Below, piece by piece: positions 10,357-22,764 of a stretch of DNA of 64,000 bases (its first letter is position 1; each line of letters begins with the position of its first letter). Both the position numbers and the translations under genes were made by a program. The stretch spans positions 62,001-126,000 of the forward strand of contig CAOLHI010000360.1 of the NCBI GenBank assembly GCA_948474755.1, written 5' to 3'. The stretch comes from Ctenosaura bakeri (taxonomy: Eukaryota; Chordata; Lepidosauria; Squamata; Iguanidae). The notes below the pieces were generated by a model. The model had not been told where the DNA came from, ran no database searches, and was given only the letters and a program-made list of their open reading frames with translations.

Positions 10357-10550
10357 GGCCATTTCTGCCCTACAGTGCTCTTATTCCACTTTCAGCATCC
10401 TGTGGAATTCTGGGGTTTGTAGTTCACTGAGGCCAAAGAGCTCTCTGGCTGAGAATTCTACAGGCCCCTCACTAAACTGCAAATCCCAGGATTCCATAGG
10501 AGGTTGAAAGTGAAATAAGAGCACTACTACAGTATAGGGGAGAAATGGCC
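10357..10550. mobile_element. Small MITE (GGC-ended), 194 bp
   Basis: The ends GGCCATTTCTGCCCTA and (complemented) GGCCATTTCTCCCCTA are inverted repeats, flanked by ACT at 10354-10356 and 10551-10553. The interior (GGAATTCTGGGGTTTGTAGT, CCAAAGAGCTCTCTGGCTGA) is the same as in 9705-9913, so the two are subfamilies differing mainly at their tips. Confidence 0.75.
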
Positions 10551-11414
10551 ACTGTTTTACCCTCTTGTTAGGACTACTGAGATAATGCAGATGTGGCAAG
10601 TTGTGATTAGACAAAACCAGTAAATAGGATTATTGCAAAGACAAGAGAGCTATGCCTTAAGACATGTAGCGGTGTGTAATTTGCAAAAGGTTTGCAAAAG
10701 ATTAAAGGGGAGGGAAACAGTTTTGGGTGGTAGAAAAAAAGTATTATTTATAAGGAAGGGGAAAAAATAGATTTGGAGGATAAGCAAGTGGAATTCCAGA
10801 TGGTGGGGGGATGGAATTTATGAAGGTGCATACCAGAATAGACCTAAATTGCATTTTAAAATGCAATTGTTAAATGCAATTTAATTTTTTCCAATGCAGT
10901 TTAGGAGGGATGGGAGTGAATGAACACACTGTCCTGTAATAAGCTGCTTCCCCCAGAGGGTCCCAGTTTGCCATGTAACAGTCTATGTTGGCTTGCTCAT
11001 GGAGGAGGAGACCACTTCCTTTCTTGCTCCCTCCAGCCCCAGCTGGTCTCCTCCTTTTCCCAGGCACTTCCGCCCTCACCATCCACCCAAGGGAAACAGA
11101 AGGAGAAGCAACTGCCACCATCCTGTGCAAGGGCAAAAGGTAGCATCCGCTTGGCTCTCTGCTGCCCTTTGGAGGGAAGGAGGAAAGAACAGCCCAGCCA
11201 GGTTCATTCAAAACCATCAGCAACCTAATCAATGCAACCTTTTTCAGCCTCGCACTCACGAGCGATGCGGGCCATACGAAATCCTTTGGTGGACTGCATG
11301 CGGCCCCCCGGCCATATGTTGCGCAGGCCTGCTCTAGAGGGGTGACGCTTAACTCTACTTGGATTGTAAATACTGCTAAATCCAAGCCTCTGTTCATCCA
11401 GTGTAACACATTCA

Positions 11415-11464
11415 CAGAGTTCCACGGAAACCCATTGGCCGACCTTTGGCAAGTCACACTTTCT
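11415..11464 (+). mobile_element. tRNA-derived SINE, 5' part (split by CR1)
   Basis: The sequence CACGGAAACCCATTGG, CCGACCTTTGGCAAGTCACA matches the plus-strand SINE body up to its 'CACACTCTCT' region and stops where the CR1 begins. The remaining body and tail resume after the CR1 at 12641. The tRNA head upstream is not clearly recognisable. Confidence 0.6.
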
Positions 11465-12559
11465 AGCTTGATAGATGAAGGGAATGCTGTGGATGTAGCA
11501 TACCTTGATTTCAGTAAGGCCTTCGACAAAGTCCATGACATTCTTGCAATGAAGCTAGTAAAATGTGGGCTGGACAGGGCTACTGTTAGTTGGATTTGTA
11601 ATTGGTTGACTGACCGAACCCAAAGGGTGATCACAAATGGCTGCTTTTCATCCTGGAGAGAAGTGACTAGTGGGGTGCCACAAGGTTCTGTCCTGGGCCC
11701 AGTGCTGTTCAATATTTTTATCAATGACTTGGATGAAGGAATAGAGGGCATGCTCATCAAATTTGCAGATGATACCAAATTGGGAGGGGTTGCTAATAAG
11801 CCAGAGGACAGGATCAAAATTCAAAATGACCTGGATAGATTAGAGAGCTGGGCCAAGGCGAACAAAATGAAATTCAACAGAGAGAAGTGTAAGGTCCTAC
11901 ACTTAGGTAGAAAAAATGGAATACAGAATATAGGATGGGGGACACGTGGCTGGATAGCAGTCCGTGTGAAAGGGATCTAGGAGTCTTCATAGATCACAAG
12001 CTGAACATGAGTCAGCAGTGTGATGCAGCAGCCAAGAAAGCCAATGCAATTCTTGGCTGCATCAATAGGAGTATGGTGTCTAGATCGAGAGAGGTACTGG
12101 TACCACTCTACTCTGGTTAGACCCCATCTTGAATACTGTGTCCAGTTCTGGGCACCCCAATTCAAGAAGGATATTGACAAGCTGGAGCAGGTCCAGAGGA
12201 GGGCGACCAAAATGGTGAGAGGCCTGGAAACAATGCCCTATGAGGATAGACTTAGAGAGCTGGGTATGTTTAGTCTACAGAAGAGAAGGTTAAGAGGGGA
12301 CATGATAGCCATGTTTAAATATTTGAAGGGATGCCACGTAGAGGAGGGAGAGGGCTTCTTTTCTGCTGCTCCAGAGACCAGGACAAGGAGCAATGGATTC
12401 AAGCTGCAGGAAAGGAGATTCCACCTGAACCTCAGGAAGAACTTCCTGACAGTCAGGGCTGTCTGGCAGTGGAATCTGCTGCCTCGGAGTGTAGTGGAGT
12501 CTCCTTCCTTGGAGGTTTTTAAGCAGAGGCTGGATGGCCATCTGTCGGGAGTGCTTTGA
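11465..12559 (+). pseudogene. CR1 reverse transcriptase fragment (copy 1)
   Basis: One frame (to 11980) carries RT motif A (VAYLDFSKAFDKV), motif B (GVPQGSVLGPVLFNIFINDL) and motif C with the catalytic pair (IKFADDTKLGG). A frame change near 11940-12020 moves the reading to a second frame ending at 12559, which carries the conserved CR1 C-terminus ([42 protein letters not shown]). CR1 RT copies its own RNA into a nicked genomic target. The start at 11342 offered by an ATG belongs to upstream SINE sequence, not to CR1. Catalytic residues remain, but the frameshift and the missing N-terminal half make it non-functional. Confidence 0.85.
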
Positions 12560-12640
12560 GGGTGTTCCTGCATGGCAGGGGGTTGGACTGGATGGCCCCT
12601 GTGGTCTCTTCCAACTCTACATTTCTATGATTCTATGATT
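11465..12640 (+). mobile_element. CR1 LINE, 5'-truncated copy 1
   Basis: This copy runs from the reverse-transcriptase domain to the 3' end. It finishes with the characteristic CR1 end 'GGACTGGATGGCCCCTGTGG', 'TTCCAACTCTA' and ATTCTATG octamers. It sits within a tRNA-derived SINE, with TTCT at both junctions as a possible target duplication. It is the best preserved CR1 here. It lacks ORF1, endonuclease and the first part of RT, so it is dead on arrival, as usual for truncated LINE copies. Confidence 0.9.
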
Positions 12641-12755
12641 CTCTGCCTCAAAGGAAGGAAAAGGTAAATCCCCTTCAATCTTGCCAAGAAAATCCTCTGA
12701 TAAGTTCATGTTAGGCTCACCGTAAGTCAGAAACAATTTGAAGACAACAACAATC
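12641..12755 (+). mobile_element. tRNA-derived SINE, 3' part (split by CR1)
   Basis: The sequence resumes with CTCTGCCTCAAAGGAAGG, CTTGCCAAGAAAATCCTCTG and the tail CCGTAAGTCAGAAACAATTT ... ACAACAACAA. It continues the SINE left at 11464. The CR1 is therefore younger than this SINE. Confidence 0.7.
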
Positions 12756-12759
12756 ATGT

Positions 12760-15700
12760 CTTGAATGTAACATCCCCAAACACTTTAATCTACTTACCCA
12801 TTTTGACAAAAAGGCCAACAATTGTGAATGCTTGTCACTTGTTTGTTTTAGTTGGACCAATAGAAGTTCTTATTTATTTTCAGCTACTCTTACACAGATA
12901 GTGAGACACAAATATTGGCTATGCCAACACAGATCAGATGGCTGAACAGCAGAGATGAAGTAAGATTGGATATCTGGAAGCTTTAAAAACAAAAATTTTG
13001 TCAATGAAGCTTCTGTTACATATTCTAGAAGAGTTTAATGTTGGGACTCTGCTCATTTCAGAAAGCCTGGTATAAATAAGAGAAACCAGGAGACTGATAT
13101 AGAGGATATATACAACTTTATTGAGAACAAGGTCCACAACAGAAACAAAACATTTACCTGTTTGTTCTGGATAGGACAGCTGTATATGTTGAAGTCTATG
13201 TGGAAAACATATGATGTTAGAAGTAAGATGTGAAAGAAAACATTCAATTATCTCTGCGTGTACGTTTGACACATTATAATCTATTTGCAACTGTCTTTGT
13301 TTAACTGAATCAACAATACCCCACTGGAAGAGTCCAGATGTTTCTTGCTCTAGGGATTGCTGAGTTTCATGGTTGTCGATGAATAACGAACTTTTGACAA
13401 ATAATATTCAGTATGAAGGATAGAAACAAAATTATTGTAATGTGGATGGGAAAAATTAGCTAGTACAGATATTCTGATTAGCTATTTTAAGAACCTGTAA
13501 GTGCACAAGCCTTTTGTTCTCTTCCTCCTCCTTTATTGTTGTTGCTATTTTGGAATCATCAGCTCAGACATACTGCAAGATTTTAAAGATTCTCAAAAGA
13601 AATGAGCAGCATTAACCAACTGCATAAATCTGATAATCTACCATTGTCTTCAAGGAAAAATGTTCAAAGGACTCATTAATAAAAATATGATAGAACTCCA
13701 TGGTGATGACTTTATTAATTTTAACTCAGACATCTCAGCCAAATATATGTGTGGGCAGGACCTAATGGTAGACTTTTGCTGCTGGAACAATAGATTCCTG
13801 TAAAATTGGGAATGAGGGAGTCACAGAACGTTAGCAATCTCTTTGGAACTCCCAAAGCTGACTCTGAATATCTAGGAAAACTCCAGAGCTGGTTTTTGAG
13901 TACAGCAGAGGACTGAAGGGAGATGAAGAAATTTCCAAAACTTCTGCCAGCAGACCATTAACACTGGCTGTTTAGATCTGTTAAATTTCAATTTAATTCA
14001 CTGTTGGCAACAGGAGGAGCACATACAGACCTAACCAATGTTGTTTTGCTCTACAAAGTTACCATCATAAAACAGCTCTTACTAGACTGTAAATCACACT
14101 CAAGGTGCATTTTATGGGGTAAAATCCTATTTAATACCATTAATATTCTGTGTCATGTATGTCATGACTCCATATATTTCCTGGTATTTCTCACAACAAA
14201 ATATATGGCTGTTATATAAATGGCTGTACAGGATTTAAAGACACTAATGTAGGAGTATTTGAAATATAGAACTTATACTATATCAGAGAGACATAGTCAA
14301 ATCTCTGGAAATTACTCTAAGTTCATTGCTCTTTCCCAAAAGCTACTTCCATGTACAACTTTTTTCAGTTCTAACTTCATATACCCTTCCACTCATGATG
14401 CTCCTACAAAGTGGTTCCAGACCAACAAAACCCAACTTTCTAAAGATGCCAACAGAATGGTATTAATAATGGATTTCTTAATGGGTTGTTTTCCCATCCC
14501 TTCATGGGAGCTACCCTTTATCATTCTTTTCTTGTGAGAAGTTTTGGTATTCATAGGCCTTGTATGTTATTCAGTTCCAATTAAAGCTGGAATGTGGATT
14601 CATGATTCATTTAAAAATTAAACGTCTGTTTTATGAACCAGATGACTGCTTCTACAATCATAATTTCTTCCGGAAACAAAAGAACTAATCAAAATTGAAA
14701 TCAAAACAAAGAAACTTGCTTTTGTATAAGGAGTCAATACTCGATGTGGGCACGATTAAATTTACTGCATGACTACAGTTCGATAACAATATGCTTCAGA
14801 AACAATATTAGGCAGCATCATTTTAGAGGTAATAAAAAGAACACACTCGTTTCAAAACCAAATTCAATATTTTATTCAAGAAAATAAGATTTGTATTTAT
14901 TTGTAAGTTTTATTTTGCACTTTTTTGCACATTTGTTTGACACAACAAAACAAAAAGCAAGAAACAAAAATGTAACAATAAGAGCTATAAGAGTACTCCA
15001 GGAGAGGGGGTAGAAAAAGAGACAAATTCTGGAATAATGATGAACAAGGGTTAAAATGAAACTCAAGGGTAGCTTCTAAAAAGCAAAATCTACAAATGTT
15101 CAGGCATGCACAAACCTCTCTTTTCAATCACAGTCCTTTTGGGCTTCACAGGGTGGAGCTCAACAAACGTAGACATGCCGAAGTCCAGTAAGAAAAAGGA
15201 AAAATATCTGTCAAGTGACTCAAGAGAAAATGTATTATGTAAAGGCATTTTATTACTAAATGTGCATCCTAGACATAAGGGTGAGTAAAGCTGTCTGTTT
15301 AGATTTCTACAACTTTGTAGAATTTAGAAGCCCATGTCCTTTCCTTCCCATTTCTGTACTGATTTTTAAAAAGTGGGTTAAAAAGTCTGTGCAAAACTTA
15401 ATATGCATTTTCCACAGATTTATCCATTTCTGTATGCATTTCCCCCTGGAGATATACATTCTGGAGAAGTGTCAAAACTGAAAGAAAGCTATACTCAAGT
15501 TTGATATGCATTTCACTTTGTAGTTCAGAAATTGCAAATATGCTAACTTCATATTAAAATACTAATAAAAATTTTCTCCTATCCTTAAACACGCCATGTT
15601 AAAAAAGAAAACTAGCAAAGTGCTCTAGTGTTACAAAATGCCAAGTAAAGTAATTTTCTAAAATGAAACTGATAGTTCCTACAAAAGCACAGAGTTTGTG

Positions 15701-18700
15701 TGGCTGACTCTATCAATCACTCATAACTACCGTATTTTATACATTTTGAAATTCACTAGCAAAACTGTCAAATATTCTGTTGTCCTGCATAACTCTATCA
15801 CTCAGTATATTTAAAACATAACCATAATGGAGCTGCCATTTTTGTAAGCCTCTAGTTCTGCCATTTTGCATAAGTTCTTCTCATTTATAACATTTAACGG
15901 CAAAGCAATAGTTACTTAATTGAGTGAACTACAGTGATAAGCCCTGAGTTGTTACTGGGTTTAATGCAAAAGAATTGATAGAAGTAGGCCTCCTCTTATT
16001 CTCTGAAGAAGCTCTTCCAGCCTTCCTGAAAATACTAAACAGTGGGCTGGGAACTCTGCTGAACGGGATAAGCTGTGGGATGGGGAGGAATCCCTCAAAC
16101 CTGTAGAAGCCCTTCCTCAGAACAGAATTGCTTTGTGCATAGAAAGGAGAAAAAAAAGAGATCCTGGATCCAACCAACCAAGATTTTCTTCATGTGGTTA
16201 CTCATATAAAAAGGTAGTCAGATTTTGGTCCCAGTAAGGCCTTTGCATGAATACCTAGCATCCATGAGGTAAGGAGACATTTCTGCACTGTAATTTCAGA
16301 GAATATACAAGAGCACAGCAGACCCAAAATTGAACAAATGCTTACACTCTCTCACTGAAACAAACAGGACACAAGCTACTTTTTGCTGGGGAAAAGGGAG
16401 GATATAAATTATCAGGGGCATAATTTGTTCTCTAATTGTGCCTTGGGTATTCTCTTGAGGTTTACATTCTATACAAAACACTTAACAAGACCAAAACAAA
16501 ATTTTATTTTTAGGCATTCAGTATAGGCATAACCTATACTGCATAACCTGAACAGGGTTTGATAATCGGCCATAGTAAGAGGGGAGTAAAGTAAGAGGGG
16601 AGTAAAGCTCTAGTGATCAGCATAATCCTGAATCCAGAGCTGTACCCAAAGGCAAGCAGTTCCATGCCCACTCATCCCTACCCCACCACTGCAACTTGAA
16701 GCTGAAGAAATGAACTAGAGTTGCAAAGGCCTTTCTCTGCAGCTGGTGGATGTTCTGAGTTTACATGGTACCCTATCACGTGAAATTTGAAAAAGGAATA
16801 ATTTATTAATTAGCTGATAGGAGAAAATTAATGAATAGGAATAGACACAACAATATCTCCACCCATTATAAAATATTAAGAAATCATTATTATTATTATT
16901 TTAATAGTGTAAATTGAATTTTTAGTTTCCATTAGTTGTGACTCACAGAATCAACAGCAGCAGAGTTTGTAAATTCCTACTGAGTCAATGAATCTACTCT
17001 AGTTGGGAGTATCAATTGGATCTGAGCCTGTATAATTTATATTAACATAATCAACGTTAGAGAACAAGGATTTTTATTAATGGTGAAGCAAATGAAGTCT
17101 GAAGGTGAAATACAAATGTATGAGCAGATTTCTCTTCAATGTAGTAGGTCCTTTGTCTCTATCAACCCCCCAAAGCAGATTTTGATGGTGTGCAGATTAT
17201 TGGAGTGAGGGAGGGGGGTGATCTATTGGTTGGAGGGGCTAATTTAGGGGTTATCCACACTACCACCACAAAAATGTGAGATGGCCAATAGTGTTCTCCT
17301 TGGAGGTTTGGGGATACCACTCCCAAAATTCAAGGGAACTGAGCAACAATGGGATCACAATGAGAGAGTTTCACCCTCCAGAGTGTGAGGCAACTTCCTC
17401 CCAGTCCCTCAGCTTGTCCATCCTTGGGCTAATTGGGCACAATTTTGAGTGGCAAGGCATTAAAACACAAGGCGCTGGGATAATTTCATTTGTCATTGTT
17501 AATTAATTTTAATCCCTACGAATACACAACATTTTCCGCTGAGAGCATGAAGGCCAAGCCATTTTTAGAAAAAATAGGAGACAAGCAGTTGTGTTTGGAG
17601 AATGCTATTTACTCCAGGTGGAACAGACAGCCTTCAAAGTGTGCACTATCTTTACATAAAAGTATTGAGCTACAGTTTTCCCCTCATAAAATTCTTCATG
17701 AATAGAGTCTCTTTTGTGAGTGTGTGCAAGAAAATAATGGCCCACCCATAAAAGCTTTCTAAGTAGGCTATCAGCCTAAAGGAACTGTCCCAAGCTAGCA
17801 ACACTGCTACAAGGTAATCAAAAACAGTGATGTTTGGAATGGAGGCAGCTGAAAAGTGGACAGGGGGAGGACTATCTAGATTAACATGTGCTAAAAGCTA
17901 AAATGACACTTATATTGTATGGAAACAACTTTAATGGAAATGGTTTAAATATTTTAACGTTTTTATGCAACACAGATACATCTGTTTCAGTGCTTTAAAT
18001 AATAAGGACACAATTAATTAGGAGCAATATTCATCACTATCAGTGAAACTTATTTTCAATTCATTTGGAACAGGAATGCTTAAAGCCAGAGATTTCTGAG
18101 GAAGTAAAAGCAGCTTAAAAACTTCCATCATACAATATAGTATTCAATAGTTTTGTCATTTTTTTCTTCGCTTACTCTGGGAAAAGACTGGGCTGCTTCT
18201 AGAGTGTCGTGATTTTTGCTTGGTGGTTTTCATATCTGGAAAACTGTTGGTAAAAGAAAGAAGGGGGGAGTGCATATTAAAAGCTGAATATAGCAGAAAT
18301 ACATACTTATTACCTGAAGAGATATGAGTCATAAACAGAGTATGTTCTTTGTGATGATCAAAAGGTATTTTTGGCTGATCTTCAGCTTATCTCACCTACA
18401 ATACAGGCAAAGACTGATTAAAATAAGGCAATAGTCACGCAGCTAAAGGTCAGAAGGACCTACTCAGATTCTGTAATCTTGCTGCCTGCCTATTCAGAAG
18501 CTCAGCCATTTATTACAAAAATCAAGTCACTTACATGGGTTTAACTAAAGCATTCATTAGAGAAGGACAGCCCATTCTTATTTTAAGACCAAATTAGGAA
18601 GGTGAATACCCACAGGGAACATTCTGTTCATATCTTTGAATATTCAACTTCTTTATTATATGGTGTTGTAGGTTCTCTTAAGCGATCTACATCAATGGGA

Positions 18701-19530
18701 TAGAGAAACCACATGTTGTGAGTAGATAATGGAAATGATGAGATGATGCTAACGTTACGATGCAACCATTTTAAAGACCTCTACTGACCATTATGAACAC
18801 CTATGCCACTACAGTATTCTTTGACTTCCTCAACAAAGGACCAGGATTGGCAATTGACGACTAGATGATCTAACGGGGTTTGTACATAGTAGCCATGTGG
18901 GCTGTACATTTGTGCCCCAACCATATGCTGTGTCTTTTCAAATGTCTATAGTTGTGTAAATCAAAATAATCATTCAACATTCATACACAGAGAAGTCAAC
19001 ACCCACAGATGTTTTCAATCTCATATTGTTTAGATGAATAGTGTGTGGCACAAATATTACAGCAATGAAGTACTAAGGAATGGGGGAAAGAAGATCTAGT
19101 GAATTTGTTCTTAAAAGAATCAGAATGGACAAGAAACATGTGGAACATGGCAGAGATGTTACTGAAAATTAATGAGGATCAGAGATGGACAAGCACAAAC
19201 GTGGAAAGTCTCCCATTTTCAATATTACATAAATTTACCAGTGATGTCTCACAATATTCAATTTCAAACGGAATTTCTTCTTAGTACAAAAAGGTAATTA
19301 CATTTAGTTCCAGTATAGGTTAAAATGTCCAGATTTCAAGATGTAAAGTGCAGGAACAGCACAAAACAAATAAAGGCTACTGTCAGAAAGTTAAAAGACA
19401 AGGATCGTGAATGCCAAGGAAGAATTTCGAAGACAAAAGGTTATGTTAACAGAAGTCCAAAGATCTGTGTACAGTCTACTTATAGCATTTATTTTTAAGA
19501 TTTCATTTATTTATTTTATATTTAAAACAT
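12760..19530. other. Unassigned AT-rich DNA
   Basis: I see no recognisable gene or bounded element in this 6.8-kb stretch. It contains a perfect 16-bp tandem duplication (16575-16606) and a short ATT repeat (16885-16903). Open frames such as 12934-13290 (minus, 118 codons) and 14259-14537 (plus, 92 codons) show no domain or splice context that persuades me. Confidence 0.5.
16575..16606. repeat. Perfect 16-bp tandem duplication
   Basis: GTAAGAGGGGAGTAAA occurs twice back to back without mismatch, suggesting a recent slippage duplication. Confidence 0.9.
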
Positions 19531-19532
19531 AC

Positions 19533-19750
19533 TATTGTGTGCCTTCAAGTCATTTCTGACTTGAAAGTACACCACCACAAACAAAGGAGAACCTATCATG
19601 GGGTTTTCTTGGCAAGCTTTGTTCAGAAGAGGTTTGCCTTTGGCTAAGAGAGTGTGACTTGCCCAAAGTTTCTATGGAAGAGTGCATATTCAGACTCTGG
19701 TCTCTGGAGTCATAGTCCAACACTCAGACCACTACACCATGATGGCTCTC
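19533..19750 (-). mobile_element. tRNA-derived SINE, near full length, minus strand
   Basis: On the minus strand it reads a tRNA-like head (GGTGTAGTGGTCTGAGTGTT, GGACTATGACTCCAGAGACC), the body (CAAGTCACACTCTCTTAGCC; AAACCTCTTCTGAACAAAGC; TTGCCAAGAAAACCCCATGA) and a tail CAGAAATGACTTGAAGGCAC ACAATAG. The head retains the box A-like TGGTGTAGTGG and a decayed box B. It is the best reference copy of this family in the window. Confidence 0.75.
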
Positions 19751-21212
19751 ATTTAAAGCTCACATGAGCCTAAATCCAATTGATAGTCCCAGGCAGAACA
19801 GATTAACTGGATGAATGGAGTTCACATTAGTGTTGACTTATCATTGAGGAATTGATTCACATGGGGCTACCAACTTAAATAATGCCATGGTCCTAATTTA
19901 TGGAGGCTTCAAATTTAAGATTCATGTAGCAATTTCAGCAGGACTGAATCAGATTCAATCTGAATCAAGTTCTAATGACAATAAATTCAATGCCCAGCCA
20001 GTGAAGCACAAGAGAAAACTTTCACTGATATCTGAATAATACCCTGATACAGGTTACTCAGGGTTGCATTAAATTGAGCTGCAGTTAGCTACAGTGTTCA
20101 GTCACTGAATTTTCGCTCCTCCCTAAGATAAAAGAGAATCAATCAAGCCAATGATTCATATAGCTAACCTATCACTTCCCTGGGTTGTAGCCAAAGTTCT
20201 TCCTTAGACCTATTCCTCTTTCTTGTGCTCTACTGTGCCATCTGGGGAAAGAAAGCAATTTGGGACTTACCAAATTTACTTCTCCATAGAAAGTTTTTAT
20301 TTATTTATTTTTTAATAAGCAAGATATGTGAGAAAGAATAAATGAGAACAACACACAGTGAACTCCACTATTTTATTCAGTGCAGTAATTCTGTGGTTCC
20401 TGAAAGATCTCATAATACATCTAAAATGATTGCAAATCATTAACAGAATTATTTTATTGCTTCCATTAGCATTTCAGTTTATCAACCGATGGTACCTGTA
20501 CTGATATCACTCCATCCCTAACATTTGGTTTAGAGGCAACAGTGGATATTCAAATTCAACCTCTTACTGCTAATTATTATTTTATAAGTACATTTTGTTA
20601 CATAAAGTACTCCATGTTTTCATAGGAACAGTCAGTCATAAACTTTTTTCCATTTTATAGATACACAACTGAAGCTTTGAGATAGCAAAGGGAGCAGCAC
20701 TAAAATCTACAATTCTACTTCTTGGTCTTGCAAAATAATTAATTACTGAAACTGAGCTTTAGGGATGATATACTAAAGGAGAATGCCTGTGAAATATCTT
20801 GTGTTCATTCTTGAAAAGCAGTCATTTTAAAACATCAGTGTTGCAACCTAGTTTTCAAGAATACAAAGTCATGGTTTATGCATCATCTCAGCCCTGCTAA
20901 TGAAGGTTATGAAAACGTCCAACAAAGCTATGTCAGGCTGGATCAGATCACATTAACACATAAAGTACTAACTATGCATAATCCAAGAAGGACTAGCTTC
21001 TGTAGCAGAGGCTAATTCCTAGCACATGGTTGCTCCTTCAACTGCAAAGCAATCATGAAAACAAGCAATAAAATATTAGGTAACGAAGATATCCTTATCT
21101 AGGAGCCTAAACACAGCATTTCTCTAAGCCTGAACTTGAAACTAAACTTTCTAATTGCCCATTTTGCTTTCTGAATTATTAGAAGTGAACTTTTGTACAG
21201 AGCATACAGGGA

Positions 21213-21285
21213 AGCAGACCCAGTGAGGTATAGTGGTCAGAGATCCAGGTTCTAGTCTCCAACCAAGAAACTCATGACAAAATCT
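21213..21285 (+). mobile_element. tRNA-derived SINE head fragment
   Basis: The sequence GAGGTATAGTGGTCAGAGAT, CCAGGTTCTAGTCTCCAACC resembles the A- and B-box part of a tRNA-headed SINE; the body is missing. At 21298 it runs into a hAT-like terminal sequence (CAGGCGTGGGCAACTGCAGA), so one element probably inserted into the other. The partner hAT end was not located. Confidence 0.4.
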
Positions 21286-21642
21286 ATCATCCACAGCAGG
21301 CGTGGGCAACTGCAGAGAGGTATGAGGACCAGTTTTCATCCCAACCTGAGCTGCTTCCCCTAGCCACCAACAATCAGCCAAAAACAAAACTGGAAGTATT
21401 TTCTGATTTCCTTTTTATGTGATTTATTTTTGGCCAGGTTTCTTATTTCTGGTGGTTGGAGTTTTTAAGAGGTATCTGCTACAACTGACAATTTTGAGTG
21501 GTTTTCATACACAGATATGCCATTTTCCAAGCTGCCTGTGCTCCAATCATTTGTAAGTGCTTTTCAGGGTTACAAAATAAATCAGAGCTAGGAAGAGTTA
21601 CTTTTTTGCCTATAATCAATTATATTATTAATTCAATTTAAG

Positions 21643-22580
21643 CAGAATATCATTGCAAAAAAGCTAGTAAAATCTGGACTAGACAATGCTACTGTTAGAT
21701 GGATGTGTAATTGGTTAGCTGACTGAACCCAAAGGATGGTCACCAGTGGCTCCTCTTCATCCTGGAAAAAAGTGACTAGTGGGGTGCCACAGGGTTGTGT
21801 CCTGAAGTCAGTGCTATTCAACATCTTTATCAATGACACAGATGAGGGAATAGATGACATTCTTATCAAATTTTCTGATGATACCAAATTAGGTGGGGTA
21901 GCTAACACCTCAGAGGACTGGATCAGAATTCAAAATGACTGTAACAGATTAGAGAGCTGGGCCCAAACTAACAAAATTAATTTCAAAAGGGAGAAATCTA
22001 AGGTATTACACTGAAGCAGAAAAAAAAGAAATGCACAGATATAAGATGGGTGACCCCTGGCTGTGATATGTGAAAGAGATCTAGGAGTCTTAGTAGACTA
22101 TAAGCTAAACATGAGACAGCAGTGTGATGTAGCAGCTGAAAAAGCTGGTGCAATTCCAGGTTGCATCAATAGGAGTATAGCATCTAGGTCAAGGGAGGTA
22201 ATACTGTCATTCCATTCTGCTTTGCTCAGGCCCACCTGGAATACTGTGTCCAGTTCTAGGTACCACAGTTCAAGGAGGATACTGATAAGCTGAAACATGT
22301 CTGGAGGAGGGCAACCAAAATGATAAAAGACCTGGAAATCATGCCCTATGAGAAGCGGCTTAGGGATTTGGGTACTTTTAGCTCAGAGAAGAGAAGGTTA
22401 AAAGGCGACATGATAGTTATGTTTAAATATTTGAAGGGATGTCATATGGAGGAGGGGGTAAGCCTGTTTTCTGCTGCTCCAGAGGCTAGGACATGGAGCA
22501 ATGGCTTTGAACTTCAGGAAAAGCAATTCCATCTAAAAATTACGAAGATTTTCCTGACAATAAGAACAATTCGACAGTAG
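21643..22580 (+). pseudogene. CR1 reverse transcriptase fragment (copy 2)
   Basis: Three successive open pieces (21736-22014, 22063-22293, 22320-22580) are collinear with the CR1 RT C-terminal half. Motif B is KVTSGVPQGCVLKSVLFNIF. Motif C reads IKFSDDTKLGG, so the usual alanine of FADD is serine while both aspartates remain. Motif A is absent because the copy starts downstream of it. In-frame stops between the pieces confirm a dead remnant. Confidence 0.8.
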
Positions 22581-22764
22581 AGTATGCTGCCTCAGAATCT
22601 AGTGGAGTCTCCTTTGAGTTTGTTAACCAGAGATTGGATGACCATTTATGGGGAATGCTTTGATTGTGTATTCTTCCATGGCAGAGGGTTGGACTCAATG
22701 GCCATGTGGTTGGACTCAATGGCCATTATGGTTTCTTCCAGCTCTATGATTCTAGGATTCTCTG
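21643..22764 (+). mobile_element. CR1 LINE, 5'-truncated copy 2
   Basis: This copy starts near the same RT position as copy 1 (AAAAAAGCTAGTAAAATCTG) and ends with GCTCTATGATTCTAGGATTC. It is more diverged, with frame breaks at about 22014, 22293 and 22580. Near its 3' end a short piece around GTTGGACTCAATGGCCAT is duplicated in tandem (22687-22726), an oddity not seen in the other copies. Confidence 0.88.

Larger units (their letters stand above)
9425..11331. mobile_element. hAT (Charlie-like) DNA transposon, nonautonomous, 1.9 kb
   Basis: An identical 8-bp direct repeat CTCTAGAG flanks the element at 9417-9424 and 11332-11339. It fits the NTCTAGAN target preference known for hAT elements such as SPIN. 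The ends CAGACGTACACAACTTGT and (complemented) CAGGCCTGCGCAACATAT are imperfect inverted repeats, 12 of 18 matching. The right end carries a Charlie-type subterminal region rich in GGCCGCATGC. The interior holds two smaller MITEs (9705-9913, 10357-10550) and a SINE piece (10125-10265) that inserted later or were carried along. No transposase frame is recognisable. Confidence 0.8.

Noticed and set aside
10870..11817. 315-codon minus-strand open frame
   Set aside because: It runs across the hAT right end, a SINE piece and antisense to the CR1 reverse transcriptase; no domain, so chance.
12238..12573. Minus-strand open frames over the CR1
   Set aside because: Antisense shadow of the CR1 ORF2 C-terminus.
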